The translations under genes and the position numbers were made by a program. Below the pieces are notes generated by a model that did not search any database, was not told the DNA's origin, and saw only the letters and a list, made by a program, of their open reading frames with translations. Below, one piece after another: positions 1 through 10,729 of a stretch of DNA of 64,000 nt; position 1 is the first letter of the stretch, and every line of letters begins with the position of its first letter. This stretch comes from Nemophila menziesii (taxonomy: Eukaryota; Streptophyta; Magnoliopsida; Boraginales; Hydrophyllaceae): NCBI GenBank assembly GCA_029959085.1, contig JARWIR010000038.1, positions 6,394,915 through 6,458,914 on the forward strand. Reading direction: 5' to 3'.

Positions 1-367
1 TAACCGTAAAGACCTCGTGATTCCTAAGTGCATAGTGAATTTATGATTCTGTTGATAGGGAATAGCCTAGGTGGAGCGTTCAAAGCGAGGTAGGATTAAT
101 GACCACCCTATAGCCATCATACAGAGATGAGTACAAGTGTAACCTTCAAGCATTGCGACTTTAATTTTATGATTGAGATTACTTATGTTTGATGTTGCAT
201 GATTAGTGTATGTAGATGTTAGTTTTTAAAGTTTTGCTATATGAGATTTATCTTAAGAATTGCTTTAGGGTTTATTTGTTAGCTTCTATGTGTTATACGT
301 TTGCTTCTACCCCTCGTTTTATTTTGTTTTGCTTTGTCGGGACGACAAAGGTTTGAGTTGGGGGTCT
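1..367 (+). mobile_element. 3' internal end of an Athila-like element cut by the window edge
   Basis: This stretch has no coding frame. It resembles the last few hundred bases before the 3' LTR of the full element at 11644-22256: both contain 'ctatagccat' and a 'gggacga' motif, then a purine-rich tract ending in GGGGTCT directly before TGATGTCTCC. The tract at about 353-367 (gagttgggggtct) is the likely polypurine tract that primes plus-strand DNA synthesis. The 5' part of the element lies outside the window. Confidence 0.7.
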
Positions 368-1938
368 TGATGTCTCCTTAATTGTTCTTATTTTAGACCC
401 TTAGGAGACATCATTTTTGGTGTTATTTTAATTAATTCGATAGACTTTTGGACTAAATATGCAATATTTCGGATTTCCCTTTTTATTTCTAGCATTTTTG
501 AATTATTAAACTTTTGCGCGTAATATTGGTATTTTTAGTGTAAAGTTTACAGGTTTTTAGATGTTAGCTAGGAAAGGAATCCGAAGATAAAGTCAAAGAT
601 TAAAAGATAGAGTCAAGACTTGAAGAGAAATCCCGAAGATATTATTTTTAGAGCTGAAAATCCATTTTTCCAGGCCCTTGATTGCTGTTTTCGAGGTACT
701 TAAGAGCTGATTGAGCCGCTGACCTTTGAAGAGAAAACATTCCTTATCGAAGTACGGAACTTTAGCAACTGGAATGAGGTCAATCGGAGTTGTAACGCAT
801 CGGGAAAAGCAGTTTTAGTGAAGGCCTGTCATCAGTTACGGGATTTTGGGCTTAGAAAGTGGGCTTGGACATTTAATTAGGCTTTTATTTTCTGGTCCAA
901 GCCCTAATCCGTTTTTCTTATTATAAAAGGAGGTCTGGACTTCTATTTTTCATACAATTCATTCTTTACAATTAAAAACACCAGAGAGAAGCAACAGAAG
1001 GAAGGAAGAAGAAGCTGCTAGAGCTGGAGTGGGTCTATAGCTCTGTTCTCAGTCATTCCAATTCCGGAAATTAGGTTTCTTTTATCTTTTATTTGTAATC
1101 AATTATGACTTCCATTTATTTTAATTTAGTTTTTCTTTTTAATATGAGCTAAACAATTCATAGTGCTTGAGAACGCATAATGGGTTAATCCCAATTTGAT
1201 TTCATTCTATACATTTGAATTTGGGATATTTATTATTTAAATCAAATTGGGTAATTCGTATTTTTCTTTAATTTGCATTTTAATTACTATTATTGACGTA
1301 ATTAACCAATGATAGGACTTAGTATCTAGGCTATTCCAATTAGTGGCGATTGGATCACCTTGACGGGGGGTTTAGGTACCGAACTAGTTAATGAATGTAG
1401 GTTAGAAATTATTGACTCTGACGAGCTTAATTAAACCTATGGCCTATTGGGTAATGAACATTTTAACACTTGAGAGTGGACTATAATCGCCCTGACGGGG
1501 TTTGTAGCATTTGATAGTTGCTCCTTAGTCCACCCTGACGGGGGTAAGGAGATTATAGAATCCCGACCAATACCAATTTACAAATTTGTCCCTTAAACAA
1601 TGTATGAAATGAATGATAGTTAGGAAAACCCTTGCGTCTCTCAAGTACTACTTGCTCATACTTGCGTTTTCACTCATTTTACTTGCGTTTTAGCTTTTTA
1701 CTTGCATTATTATTTTGTCTTTCATTTATTTAGTAATAAATCACAAAACCAAAACAAACAAATTATCCTCTTTTATTTTCATAAGTGCATCAATCACTAT
1801 TTGCATAGACATTGTGATCAACCATCCGTCCTTGGAACGAATCTGATTATCAGAATTACTACTTGGGACAACCGTACACTTGCGGTTGTGGTTCGATTAG
1901 CATTTGCATTTATTTTTAGAACACACAAAGGACCACCA
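368..1938 (+). mobile_element. 3' LTR of an Athila-like Ty3/gypsy element (LTR copy a)
   Basis: The LTR starts TGATGTCTCC right after a polypurine tract and ends GGACCACCA, so it is bounded by TG and CA. It is 1571 bp long. A TATA-like TATAAAAG lies at about 922-929. The copy belongs to the subtype whose first 250 bp read 'gatagactttt' and 'gcgcgtaa', shared with the solo LTR at 7536. Repeated 'cctgacggggg' motifs lie near 1360-1540 and recur in every copy. The expected target duplication just after the LTR would be TGGTG (1939-1943), but its partner is outside the window. Confidence 0.8.
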
Positions 1939-2630
1939 TGGTGGCAAGATATTCACTTAGCAATAAAAAGAATCAAACGATCAATGGAGCTCAAGAGTAT
2001 TAAAGACTTGGAGATTTTCGCACCTTATGTGGATTCCTAAATCATGAAGATGTTTATTGTCAATCCACTAAGAAACTGAGAGTTTTTATTGGTAACTTGA
2101 TTCATAAATTTGATTACAAACCTTCAACAAACATACAAGAAAATAAAGTAAAAAATTGAAAACCATTTGTTTTCTCATCTATGGATAATATGAGTTCACT
2201 GGCTCGGCCAAAGAAAATTACATTCCAAAATAGGGAAGTACAAATAAGGTATGAGAAAAGATGACAACTGGAAACTTACCAAAAACATGTCACTTCAAGG
2301 AGGCGGCATTTAATGCACTTGGGTACTAAAATTCAAAAATGGTTTTATACCCGCCAACAAAATTTTTGAACACCTTTTCAAACAAATAAGAAACATAAAT
2401 TTCTGGATAACATGGCTAGACTCAATAATATGTTGAATAAAATCAATATGACAGATACTAAATCTAGTGGTTTCTCCTTTACATGTTCAGGTAGGAGATA
2501 GGGGGATGACCTGATCAAACAAGTACAAGGTAGAAACTGTGTTAATTCCAAATAATACAAAATATACCCTGAAGCTTGGGTAGCTATTATAACATCCACT
2601 GGCTCAGACCACTCAATGTTATTACTAAAT
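1939..2630. other. Flank between two LTR copies, no gene recognised
   Basis: AT-rich sequence. Open frames such as the one on the minus strand around 2378-2647 have no recognisable domain and no splice or promoter support. I see no RNA gene or clear repeat here. Confidence 0.5.
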
Positions 2631-3495
2631 TGCATCGAAGGCTCCATATTTGTGATGAATTAATCCACTCATGAAACATCATTTTAGGTGTATTAGATCA
2701 ATTTTTAAGGAATTTTTCCTCGTTATTAGATAATTTCTTAATTTATGCCTTGATTTAGAGATTTATTACTTTTAGAGCATATTTGGTATAATTTGTGTGT
2801 TAATGTGAAATTCCTAAGTAAAAGAAAATAATTAGATGCCAAATCAATGCCAAGGAGTTAAGGAAAGAAGATCCAAGGTGAATTCTAGAGTTGAATGGAA
2901 ACAAAGTTGAATTAGGAAAAGAAAAGTTGTCAAATAAATATGTGATGTTGTAAAGACGTCTAGTGTTTTGAAGACACCATAAAACCGGTTATGAATTTGA
3001 AGGACCCCTTTTAGGTTCAGATAAGTCTTTGAATGTTGGTCTTTTTTATAGGTCATACACTGAATTTGGCCAAGTAATGAAGGATATATGCTCAAATCAA
3101 TCTCGAGTGTTCATCTTGTCCTATATTTTAGTAAACGAATTCAAATTAAAATTGGACTCCAATTACTTGACTTGCACTCCAAGATTTCGACCTAGGATGA
3201 TCTAGCACCTATAAATATGTCTAGTTATCATTGTAAACATGTCATTACTCAGTTGTTTATCAATATACACTTAGAGATCCATAGAAACAAGTTGACAAGT
3301 ATGTATCTATCTTTTAGTTTAATACTTTCTAGTAAAAACTAATTCTCCCATTGCTTGGGTTTTGCACATGTATAATATTGAATTCTATTTCTTTATTTTA
3401 TGTTATTTGAGATCAACCTTTAAATTGATTAAGCTTCTTATCTATTTCATATATTTGTTTTATGTGCTTTGATTCAATGACTGTAGTCCTTGCTA
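2631..3495 (+). mobile_element. Truncated Athila-like LTR (copy f)
   Basis: From about 2640 the sequence follows the LTR family: 'ctccatatttgtgatga', 'acatcattttaggtg', 'ttttagagcatatttggt', a TATA-like CCTATAAATATG at about 3210, then the 'cttgggttttgcacatgtataat' type tail. It stops inside the U5 half near 3495 (after 'gtccttgctag') without reaching the ACCA end. It is closest to the minus-strand LTR at 28861-29767, with which it shares the 'tccatattt' start and the 'caagttgacaagtatgtatct' type block. Confidence 0.7.
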
Positions 3496-3531
3496 GAAAT
3501 CAAAACACACAAAACAAATATATGAAATGAA
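3440..3531. repeat. Inverted repeat at the broken end of LTR copy f
   Basis: A left arm of about 34 bp (around 3442-3477, 'catatatttgttttatgtg') is matched by its reverse complement at about 3497-3530 ('cacacaaaacaaatatatg'), with a loop of about 20 bases. The right arm reads as a short inverted piece of the same LTR, so a fold-back rearrangement probably created the truncation. Confidence 0.65.
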
Positions 3532-4989
3532 CAACAAAAACCAATAAGATGTTGTAATATAACTTATAAAGTAGTAGCTAAGATACTTTGTAGATGACTA
3601 CAACCCTTTAATAGTCAAATAGTGGCTGAGAATCGAAATTAATTCGTACCTGGAAGATCAATCTCAGAACCGTACTAATTTCTGATGAAGTGTGGCATTT
3701 TTATCAAAAAATAAAGGGAACTCAAAAATAAATTACGTTTCAGTTAAAGTTGATATTGTAAAGGCCTACGAAAATGTTGAGTGAGACATCTTATTAGAAA
3801 GGTTAAATAATCTAGGTTTCAATAAAAATGGATATCTTGGATGATGAAATAGGTTACTATTGTCACTTATGTAGTATTACTTAATGGATTGCCTATAGAA
3901 CTCAATAAACCTACTAGGGGGCTCAGACAAGGTAACCCCATATCACCTTTTTTTTTTTACATACTTATGCCTTGTTTGCTATGCTTAATAAAAAATGCAG
4001 ATAACCCATATAAAAGGTATTAAACTAGCAAGAAGCTGCCCAAGTATAAATCACATACTTTTTGCAGATGATAACTCATTCTTCTTTAGAGCTGAAGAAG
4101 AAGAGGTAAAACAATTTAAATAAACACTTGATGAATATAGTCATGTCTCAAGACAAGCAATAAATCTAAAAAAGAGTGAATCAATGTTTAGTAAAAACTC
4201 ACAACCTTAAATTATAAAACAAATTGCAGACACCCTTAAGATGAATAGGCTAAATGACTTAAAAAAATACCTAGGACTCCCATCAAATTGGGGGAGATCA
4301 AAAGTAAAAGCTCTCAACTAGATCATAGATAGTATACTTAACAAAATATAAAATCGGAGCACAAACGTCCTTTATCATTCCAATATTAGTCTGTAACAAA
4401 ATAACTTCAATTATATCAAAATTTTGGTGGGAAAACAATAATAATAATACATTAGGTTAACTGGAAAACACTTACTCTAAATAATATGAAGAAGGGTTGG
4501 AAGTTAGGAAAATGTAACTCCAAAATCTGAGCTTTCTTGCCGCAAATTCTTGGAAACTAATCAATAATTATGGGTCATTACTAGCTAAAATCTTAAAGGA
4601 AATATATTATAGTAAAACAAATGTCTACAAGCAAAACTATGGTATCGTCCCTCATGGGGATATGAAAACCTTAATGAAGGGAGATACACTTTTGTGGGAG
4701 AACTCAAGTGTAGTATTAGAGATGAAAAACAAATTAATATATGAAAAGACTTTTGGTTAGATGGAAGTGACACCCTAAAAAATCCTGATAAATATGATCT
4801 ACAAAATGTTGCAAAGTTGTTCTACAGAAACACAAATATAAAGAAATATCGTTTAGCTGGAAAATATTTTGATTTCAACACCGCAACAAAGATAAATATC
4901 TTGAAAACTATAAAAGAACTAACAAACAAATACCCACCACAAGCAAAAGGAAATTACAATATTATAAGGTAATAACAAAGAGCATTGCT

Positions 4990-5151
4990 ATATATCACCC
5001 TTATTTATTTTACCTTTATTTCACCTTATATGTGTCATCCCATATGACATTAAATAAAAGAGAGAGAAAATAATTAATTAGGAGAGGAAAACGATCTGAT
5101 TGGTTTTAAAACCTCTACATAGGAGGTGATATAGAGGTGAAACATAAAGGG

Positions 5152-5152
<1 letters not shown>
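4990..5152. mobile_element. Short TIR element (MITE) inside the LINE
   Basis: Imperfect terminal inverted repeats of about 28 bp bound this element of about 160 bp. The left arm, beginning CCCTTATTTATTTTACC, pairs with the right arm ending GGTGAAACATAAAGGG. The left end is preceded by 'gctatatat' and the right end runs straight into an (AT)n array. The interior is non-coding. Superfamily not assigned. Confidence 0.55.

Positions 5153-5196
<44 letters not shown>
5153..5196. repeat. (AT)n microsatellite
   Basis: About 22 uninterrupted AT dinucleotides directly abut the right terminal repeat of the MITE at 4990-5152. Confidence 0.95.
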
Positions 5197-5198
<2 letters not shown>

Positions 5199-5529
5199 TT
5201 ACTCAATAACAAATTTGAAATCTACATCTTAAAACACTTGAAATCTGATACCGTGTATAATACTGATCATAATGATCAATATGCTATTATTAGGAATATG
5301 CATGAACCTTTATCCATGAAGTGTTATAGACTTTTGTAACAAAATCACCGGAAGAAGCAACGCTTATAGACGTAAGGAATGTAGCTTTAACATAAAAAAT
5401 GTATCCAGACTATTAGCACTAGAAAATTCTCAATGATAACTAAGATAACATGGAGAAATTTTGAAGAAGAAACTGCAAAACTTTTCATCTTTACCTTTTT
5501 GTTTTTTAAATATTTGTAATCTTTGCTTA

Positions 5530-6390
5530 AAAACCCTTTTGTAAAATTTTCGTTTTTTTAACACAATCTATTTTTATGTTTACCATTTTCAAAAAGAGTA
5601 GTCATTTTTGCATTTTGCATTATAGTCTATGTAATTTTTATATTTTGAAAATAGATACCCAATTTAATGTATTCCAACTAGTAATACCATTCACACGAAA
5701 TAGTATGATGTATGACGTTGAATGAACACTTAATGGAAGAGTACAACTATTTCTGCTGATATTGAATGAAAACTTAATGGAAGAGTACAAGTTATAGAAC
5801 CAATAAACGTGAAAATTGTTAATTTTAGGCAAGAGAAGATGCTGCTAATATCAGCCATTATAGAAGATGACAATTTGTGGACCAAGAAACGTTTGAAGTG
5901 CTTTGCCGTGCTGTGGTCATCTCTAGTAAAGTCTGGCATTAAAGATGTGCTTGTGTGGTAAATAAAATATGTGGTTATTGGTGTTGTAGGGGCCATTGGG
6001 TAAAAAGGAAAAAGGACAAAAAAAAAGTAAAAGAAAAGCAAAGCACTTCGATGATTATATCCTTCAAAAAGCTTACTAATTATCTATAGGCTTTATTTTA
6101 ACGATGATTAAAATCAATAATAAATAAACTTACACTTTTTTCTCATCAACAAAATATATAAATAAAAGAACTTTGCAAAGGTTTAACCGATACCAGATCG
6201 ATTACATAAAACTCCTTGAAAATTAATCGAGTCAAGAAAAATATTTGATGAACAGTCTTTATAGAGAAAATTGCTACTAAAATGCTTAGTTATGAGATAA
6301 GCCACTATATTCATAGATATACGAACATGTCTAATAAAAATATAAGATTTAAAAGAAGGATTATTGTCCAAGAAACATCTCAAATTAGAA
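5530..6390. other. AT-rich stretch with weak LINE trace, no gene
   Basis: A 28-bp segment containing 'cttaatggaagagtacaa' is present twice, 44 bp apart, near 5718 and 5762. On the minus strand around 6183-6383 a short open frame reads like the end of a LINE RNase H domain (F-I-R-H-V-R-x-S-M-N-I-V-A-Y), but the match is weak. Nothing else is recognised. Confidence 0.4.
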
Positions 6391-6520
6391 TTAATGCCCC
6401 CTCATTCTTGCCGTTTTCTTCTTACCCATAAAAGGCACTTCTTTTTTTTCTTTCCTATTTTATCCCCTCACCCTAGCCGCCGTCCATTTATTAGTCGTTA
6501 GTTCGTATACATCGAGTTAG

Positions 6521-6521
<1 letters not shown>

Positions 6522-6590
<69 letters not shown>
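6522..6590. repeat. (AT)n microsatellite followed by CT-rich run
   Basis: About 34 AT dinucleotides, followed by a pyrimidine-rich stretch of 'ctctgtctctttctctttc' type to about 6660. Confidence 0.95.
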
Positions 6591-6592
<2 letters not shown>

Positions 6593-6713
6593 TATGTCTC
6601 TGTCTCTTTCTCTTTCATCTCTATCTCTTTCTCTCTCTATCTCATTCATCTCTCTTCATTACCGTTTAAATTTCAATTTACACGCAAAAATCACCCTTGG
6701 CAGCAGCAGACAG

Positions 6714-7005
6714 TACAAAAGTGTACTTGCACGAGTTGTGGGAAACATTCTCATTACTCAACATTAGCCCACAAGTACAAAAGTGTACTTGCACGAGTGT
6801 TGGGAAACATTCCCATTACTCAATATTAGCCCACAAGTACAAAGGTGTACTTGCACGAGTGCTGGGAAACATTCCCATTACTCAACATTAGCCCACAAGT
6901 ACAAAAGTGTACTTGCACGAGTGGTGGGAAACATTCCATTACTCAACATTAGCCCACAAGCACAAAAGTGTACTTGCACGAGTGTTGGGAAACATTCCCA
7001 TTACT
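6714..7005. repeat. 62-bp minisatellite, five copies
   Basis: The block GTGTACTTGCACGAG starts at 6721, 6783, 6845, 6907 and 6968, giving spacings of 62, 62, 62 and 61. The last copy is partial. The array is flanked on both sides by a CCTTGGCAGCAGCAG-type sequence (about 6695-6712 and 7008-7028). Because 62 is not a multiple of three, the overlapping open frames across it are incidental. Confidence 0.95.
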
Positions 7006-7239
7006 CGCCCTTGGCAGCAGCAGCAGACAGGATTAGACATCAGTAAGGACATTAAGGTATATTTACCTTAAGTGCCTTTTATGGGCAAGTGGCTAAGGTG
7101 GCAGGTGCTTATTGGGCATTCACCCTTAAAAGAAATAGTTTTGCGAATTTAAAGCATACAAAACCGTCTACTTCTAGACTCAATTAAAAAGTAATCACAA
7201 TGAAGACTAAGAGGAACACTACTAATATGATGGATTTTA

Positions 7240-7402
7240 TCTGTTATATTTTGTCGAAGTAAAAGGGTTTTATTGTGGAGAATTGAACTGTTTGGACGAA
7301 GTGGTGAATTATAATTGATAACTTAATTAAAAAATAGGCAAAGTAATTTAGAAAAAAAAACTCTATTAATATTATGGGTTAAATTTTCTAAGTGGTTATT
7401 AT
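7240..7402 (-). mobile_element. Fragment of a Tat-like LTR
   Basis: This stretch matches 33470-33640 (gggttttat(t/c)gtggagaattgaa, gtttggacgaagtggt), which is the LTR of the Tat-like remnant. Orientation is the same as that minus-strand copy. It stops where the copia LTR begins at about 7403, suggesting the copia element inserted into an older Tat LTR. Confidence 0.55.
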
Positions 7403-9815
7403 TGGTAAAAACTAATAATATCACCTGTAAAGTAAAAATTGATTTCGTTTAAAAATATTCTGAAAAAATTAATACTACAACTATTACAATAAAATGGAAA
7501 GTTGAAATATAAAGGTATTCCAAAAACTGTAATACTGATGTCTCCTTTTTTTTAATTTTATGCCCTTAGGATACATCATTTAGGTGAATAATTGACAAAT
7601 ATGATAGACTTTTAGGTTATTTTCATTATATTTCATTTTCTCTCCTTGGAATTTATTAATTTTCATTTATAAAGCTTTTGTACGTTAAATGGGTTGCTTT
7701 TAGTGCAAATTTGTAGGTTCATGGATGCCAGGGAGCACCAATACAAGGAGAGAAATCGAGAATTAAAGTCTTTAATCGTGTGGGAAAGTCAAAGGCGATA
7801 AAAGATTTCCTGAAGAATTGACAAGGAAAGCTGCAAATCTGGAAGGCTGATATTGATTGCTGATTTTGAGCGACTTAAACATGGAATTAGCCTTGAGTTG
7901 TGAAACAAGGTTTGATACCTTATCGAGTTAGGAAGATTTAGCAACTGGAATTAGTCAATTTGGAGTTGATTTGAGAAAGTTACACCCGTTTTATTTTACA
8001 GACAATTCATTCTACGCTTAAATTAGAGAGCAAAAGTCAAGAGCAGAAGGCAGAAGAAGGAGCTAAAGGTGAAGAATCTTCATTCTTCCAACGGAAGTCA
8101 ATTCCAATGCCTCAATTAGGTTCTTTATTTTTATTCTGTAATTTGAGAACATGAATTCCTTTTATTTTATTTTAGTTTTTCATTACATTATGAGCTAAAC
8201 AATTAAGTACTTGAGAATCGCAATTATGGGTTAAACCCTTATTTATTTTAATAGATGTTTTTCTGAATTTGAGATTATTTGATTTAAATTGAATTGGGTA
8301 TTTTGTATTGACTATTATCGCATTTTAATTACTATTTTTATTCTGGCTAATTAGAAATAGGATTGAGTATTTAGGTTATTTATTATAGTGGCGTAATGAT
8401 CACCTTGGCGGTGGGTTTAAATACAGACCTAGGTAATAGCCGTTGGTATTCGCCAATGACCTTGACAGGCTTGACTAACCAATAGTCAATTGGGTAAGAG
8501 ACTAAAACCATTCGAAAGTAGGTATAATCGCCTTGACGGGGTTTATAATACCGTAGGATAGCTCCTAAGTCCAGCCTGATCGGTGTTAGGAGGTTATAGA
8601 GTTCCGACTAGTACATAAATACCAATTCAACCCTTAAAACGAAAGCATTAATTATATAAATATAGGTAGATCCTTTGCGATACTCAAGTACCATTCTCAT
8701 CTTGCGTCTACATCTTTTTCATTGCATTATTTTATTTTAGTTTAATTTATTTAGTATTTAATTTATTTAGTATTTAATTTATTTTTGCATTCTAGTTGAT
8801 AAATAAAAAACCAAAACAAACTCTCATATCATTTATTTTTATATAATTGCAATTATTACACTATTTGATAACATTAGAGTCAACTTAATCCGTCCCTGCG
8901 AACGAACTTGATTATCATATATTACTTGGGACAAATGTACACTTGCAGTTAGTGGTTCCTCTATTTTATCCACATTATTTTATAACACACAAGACCCACC
9001 AAATACTACAACTATTACTAGAAATTGGGAAAAGGAACTTACACTAATACTTTTAGAAAATAATGTAGATATGAATACACAAAAAACGTGTAACGTTAAA
9101 AAATATATTCCAAGAGTACCGGTATCTCTAACAATCGTATCCATCTATTACTCTAATCACTATGTCAAAACAATTTGACTAATCATGAAGAAAAGAGTAT
9201 GTTATTCTTCTGAATTTCTTAGTTCTCTATTCTCTCTAGAATAGTTTTATATCTTCTCTAGTAATGCAAGTGACAAAGTCACTATTTATAGGAGAAGGAG
9301 AAAACCAAAAAACCGTCACGTAAATATTCATTAATGCACATTAATTGTCGGTGATAAAAACTTATTAATGCAGACGTTTTTCTTGACTAGGCTCTTGTAA
9401 CTCCCGTAACAGCTGAATCAAAGAGTCGCATAAAAGGTTCACCAATGCAATTAATGACTCATCAATGCAGCCATTTTTCTTGACCAAACTATTGTAACTC
9501 CCGTAATAATTAAGTTAAAAAGTTCTTGATGATGAAATATTCGGAATTAATTATGAGTTGAGTCATCAAGTCTTGGTCGGTTTGTTTTTTATTTTCTTCT
9601 CTATTTTCTATGTGGGACTTTTTAACACATAAAAAGTTTTTCCCAATTCTTCCAAGAGAAAGAAAGAATTAATAGAATAAAAATCTTTGAGTTTCCAATC
9701 ATTTCCTTCTCAACTTTCATTGTGGTACTATTAGACACAAATAGTCTTTTCTACTTCTCCCAAGGGTATGAAAGAATTAATAAAAATTAATCATCTTTAA
9801 TTTAATAATTCTAAC
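7403..9815 (-). mobile_element. 3' LTR of a minus-strand copia element, split by a solo LTR
   Basis: The LTR consists of 7403-7535 plus 9002-9815, about 947 bp once the inserted solo LTR is removed. Read on the minus strand it starts near 9815 just after a polypurine tract, contains CTATAAATAG at 9281-9291, and ends ...TTTTTACCA at 7403. The 7403-7520 part is repeated at 24665-24768, the remnant of the 5' LTR of the same element. The first base of the LTR appears mutated (C instead of T before GTTAG). Confidence 0.6.
7536..9001 (+). mobile_element. Solo Athila-like LTR (copy b)
   Basis: The LTR is 1466 bp, starts TGATGTCTCC and ends GACCCACCA. It is flanked by a perfect 5-bp target duplication, AATAC at 7531-7535 and 9002-9006. 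No PBS, coding region or second LTR adjoins it, so it is the product of LTR-LTR recombination. It sits inside the copia 3' LTR. Confidence 0.93.
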
Positions 9816-9830
9816 GATCCCCCCACTTAG
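9815..9830 (-). other. Polypurine tract of the minus-strand copia element
   Basis: On the minus strand the sequence reads CTAAGTGGGGGGATCG directly before GTTAGAATTATT, the start of the 3' LTR. This is the expected plus-strand primer position and it fixes the LTR boundary. Confidence 0.6.
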
Positions 9831-10249
9831 GTTCTTTGAGAGAAAATGTGAACAGGTTTCCATACATACTAGCATATGGGTGAATTGTACTTAAGTGACT
9901 ATATTTTTCGATTTGAATTTACATGTAGTGAAGTGAGACAACCACCAAATTCCTGTCAAGTGAACGTACTCTTGAACTTGACGGTTTTCGATCGAGACCC
10001 TCACAGCATATACTCTACCCGATTGGTAGTTACAAATTCCTCAAACATCACCCATCCTTTAGACATAGGTTATCATCAAGAGCGTCTAGCCACGTTAGCC
10101 GACTCCTCTCAAATTTTGAGATCATTAAGAGAAATAAAGCCCAGCCTCATCATGTGTCTCCTGAATTCATCAACTCATTTCTCTTTGGGACCACCCTTAC
10201 GGGCTATGAACTTGTAGTTAGTCTAAAAACTCATCCCTTGGGAACATCA

Positions 10250-10690
10250 AGGACGTCCACCCTATTAGTGAATTCATCAAGTCCTTCTCAACAAGACCAC
10301 ACCATTGAAGGCTATAAATTCATTAAGTAGGAACAACATACAACAACCTCAACGGAGAATTGATTAAGTCCATCTCAATAGGACCACGACGCCACACATG
10401 GCTATGAATTCATTAAGTATGAGCAATATACAACAATATCGACCGTGAATTCATTAATTTCATCTCAATAGGACCACCATGCATGGCTATGAATTTATTA
10501 AGTATGAGCAATATACAACAACCTCAACGGTGAATTCATCAAGTCTGTCTCAATATATCCACCATACATGGCCATGAATTCATTAAGTATGAGCAATATA
10601 CAACAACCTCAACGGTCAATTAATCAAGTCCATCTGAATAGGACTACTACGCTTGACTACAGATTTATTAAGTATTAATATGCTCATGTA
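10250..10690. repeat. 85-90 bp tandem array in the copia 3' untranslated region
   Basis: The block 'atacaacaacctcaacgg' recurs near 10341, 10431, 10516 and 10601, spacings 90, 85 and 85, each with 'ttcattaagtatgagcaat' and 'aataggaccacca' type parts. About four to five units are present. The array lies between the RNase H coding end (about 10745) and the polypurine tract (9815-9830) of the minus-strand copia element. The open frame at 9876-10217 next to it is not a recognisable gene. Confidence 0.85.
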
Positions 10691-10729
10691 TGCACAGTTT
10701 ATGCCATAAGGTTGGGAAAATAGTGCATC

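Larger units (their letters stand above)
3700..5520 (+). pseudogene. Degenerate L1-type LINE reverse transcriptase
   Basis: With many stops and frameshifts the plus strand still reads as a plant L1 reverse transcriptase. In order I see: SVKVDIVKAYENVE near 3740 (normally K-x-D-x-x-K-A-Y-D), RGLRQGNPISPF near 3915-3945, and HILFADDNSFFFRA near 4050-4090, which holds the FADD catalytic motif. KKYLGLPSNWGRSK follows near 4260, then a W-L-D-G segment near 4755 typical of the region after the RT. A small MITE and an AT microsatellite interrupt it at 4990-5196, and similar decayed sequence continues to about 5500. It cannot encode a protein. Endonuclease and ORF1 are not seen upstream. Confidence 0.75.
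6391..7125. mobile_element. Candidate non-autonomous TIR transposon carrying a minisatellite
   Basis: The left side near 6395-6436 and the right side near 7068-7120 are imperfect inverted repeats of about 45-50 bp. The shared core is CCATAAAAGGCACTT on the left (about 6427-6441) and AAGTGCCTTTTATGG on the right (about 7069-7083), and the match continues outward through TGCC and AATGCCC. Inside are an AT microsatellite, a CT-rich run (6591-6660) and five 62-bp tandem repeats. There is no transposase. Target duplications are not clear, so the exact ends are uncertain. Confidence 0.5.

Noticed and set aside
1702..2040. 112-codon open frame
   Set aside because: It spans the end of an LTR and its flank, has no ATG-supported domain, and crosses a mobile-element border.
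6714..7005. CRISPR-like array
   Set aside because: Repeats are contiguous with no unique spacers, and this is a plant nuclear context.
6697..7046. Two open frames reading as repeated V-Y-L-H-E peptides
   Set aside because: The 62-bp unit changes phase at every copy, so no stable repeated protein exists; the frames are incidental.
9876..10217. Possible 113-codon host gene
   Set aside because: It lies in the 3' untranslated part of a minus-strand copia element and has no recognisable domain.
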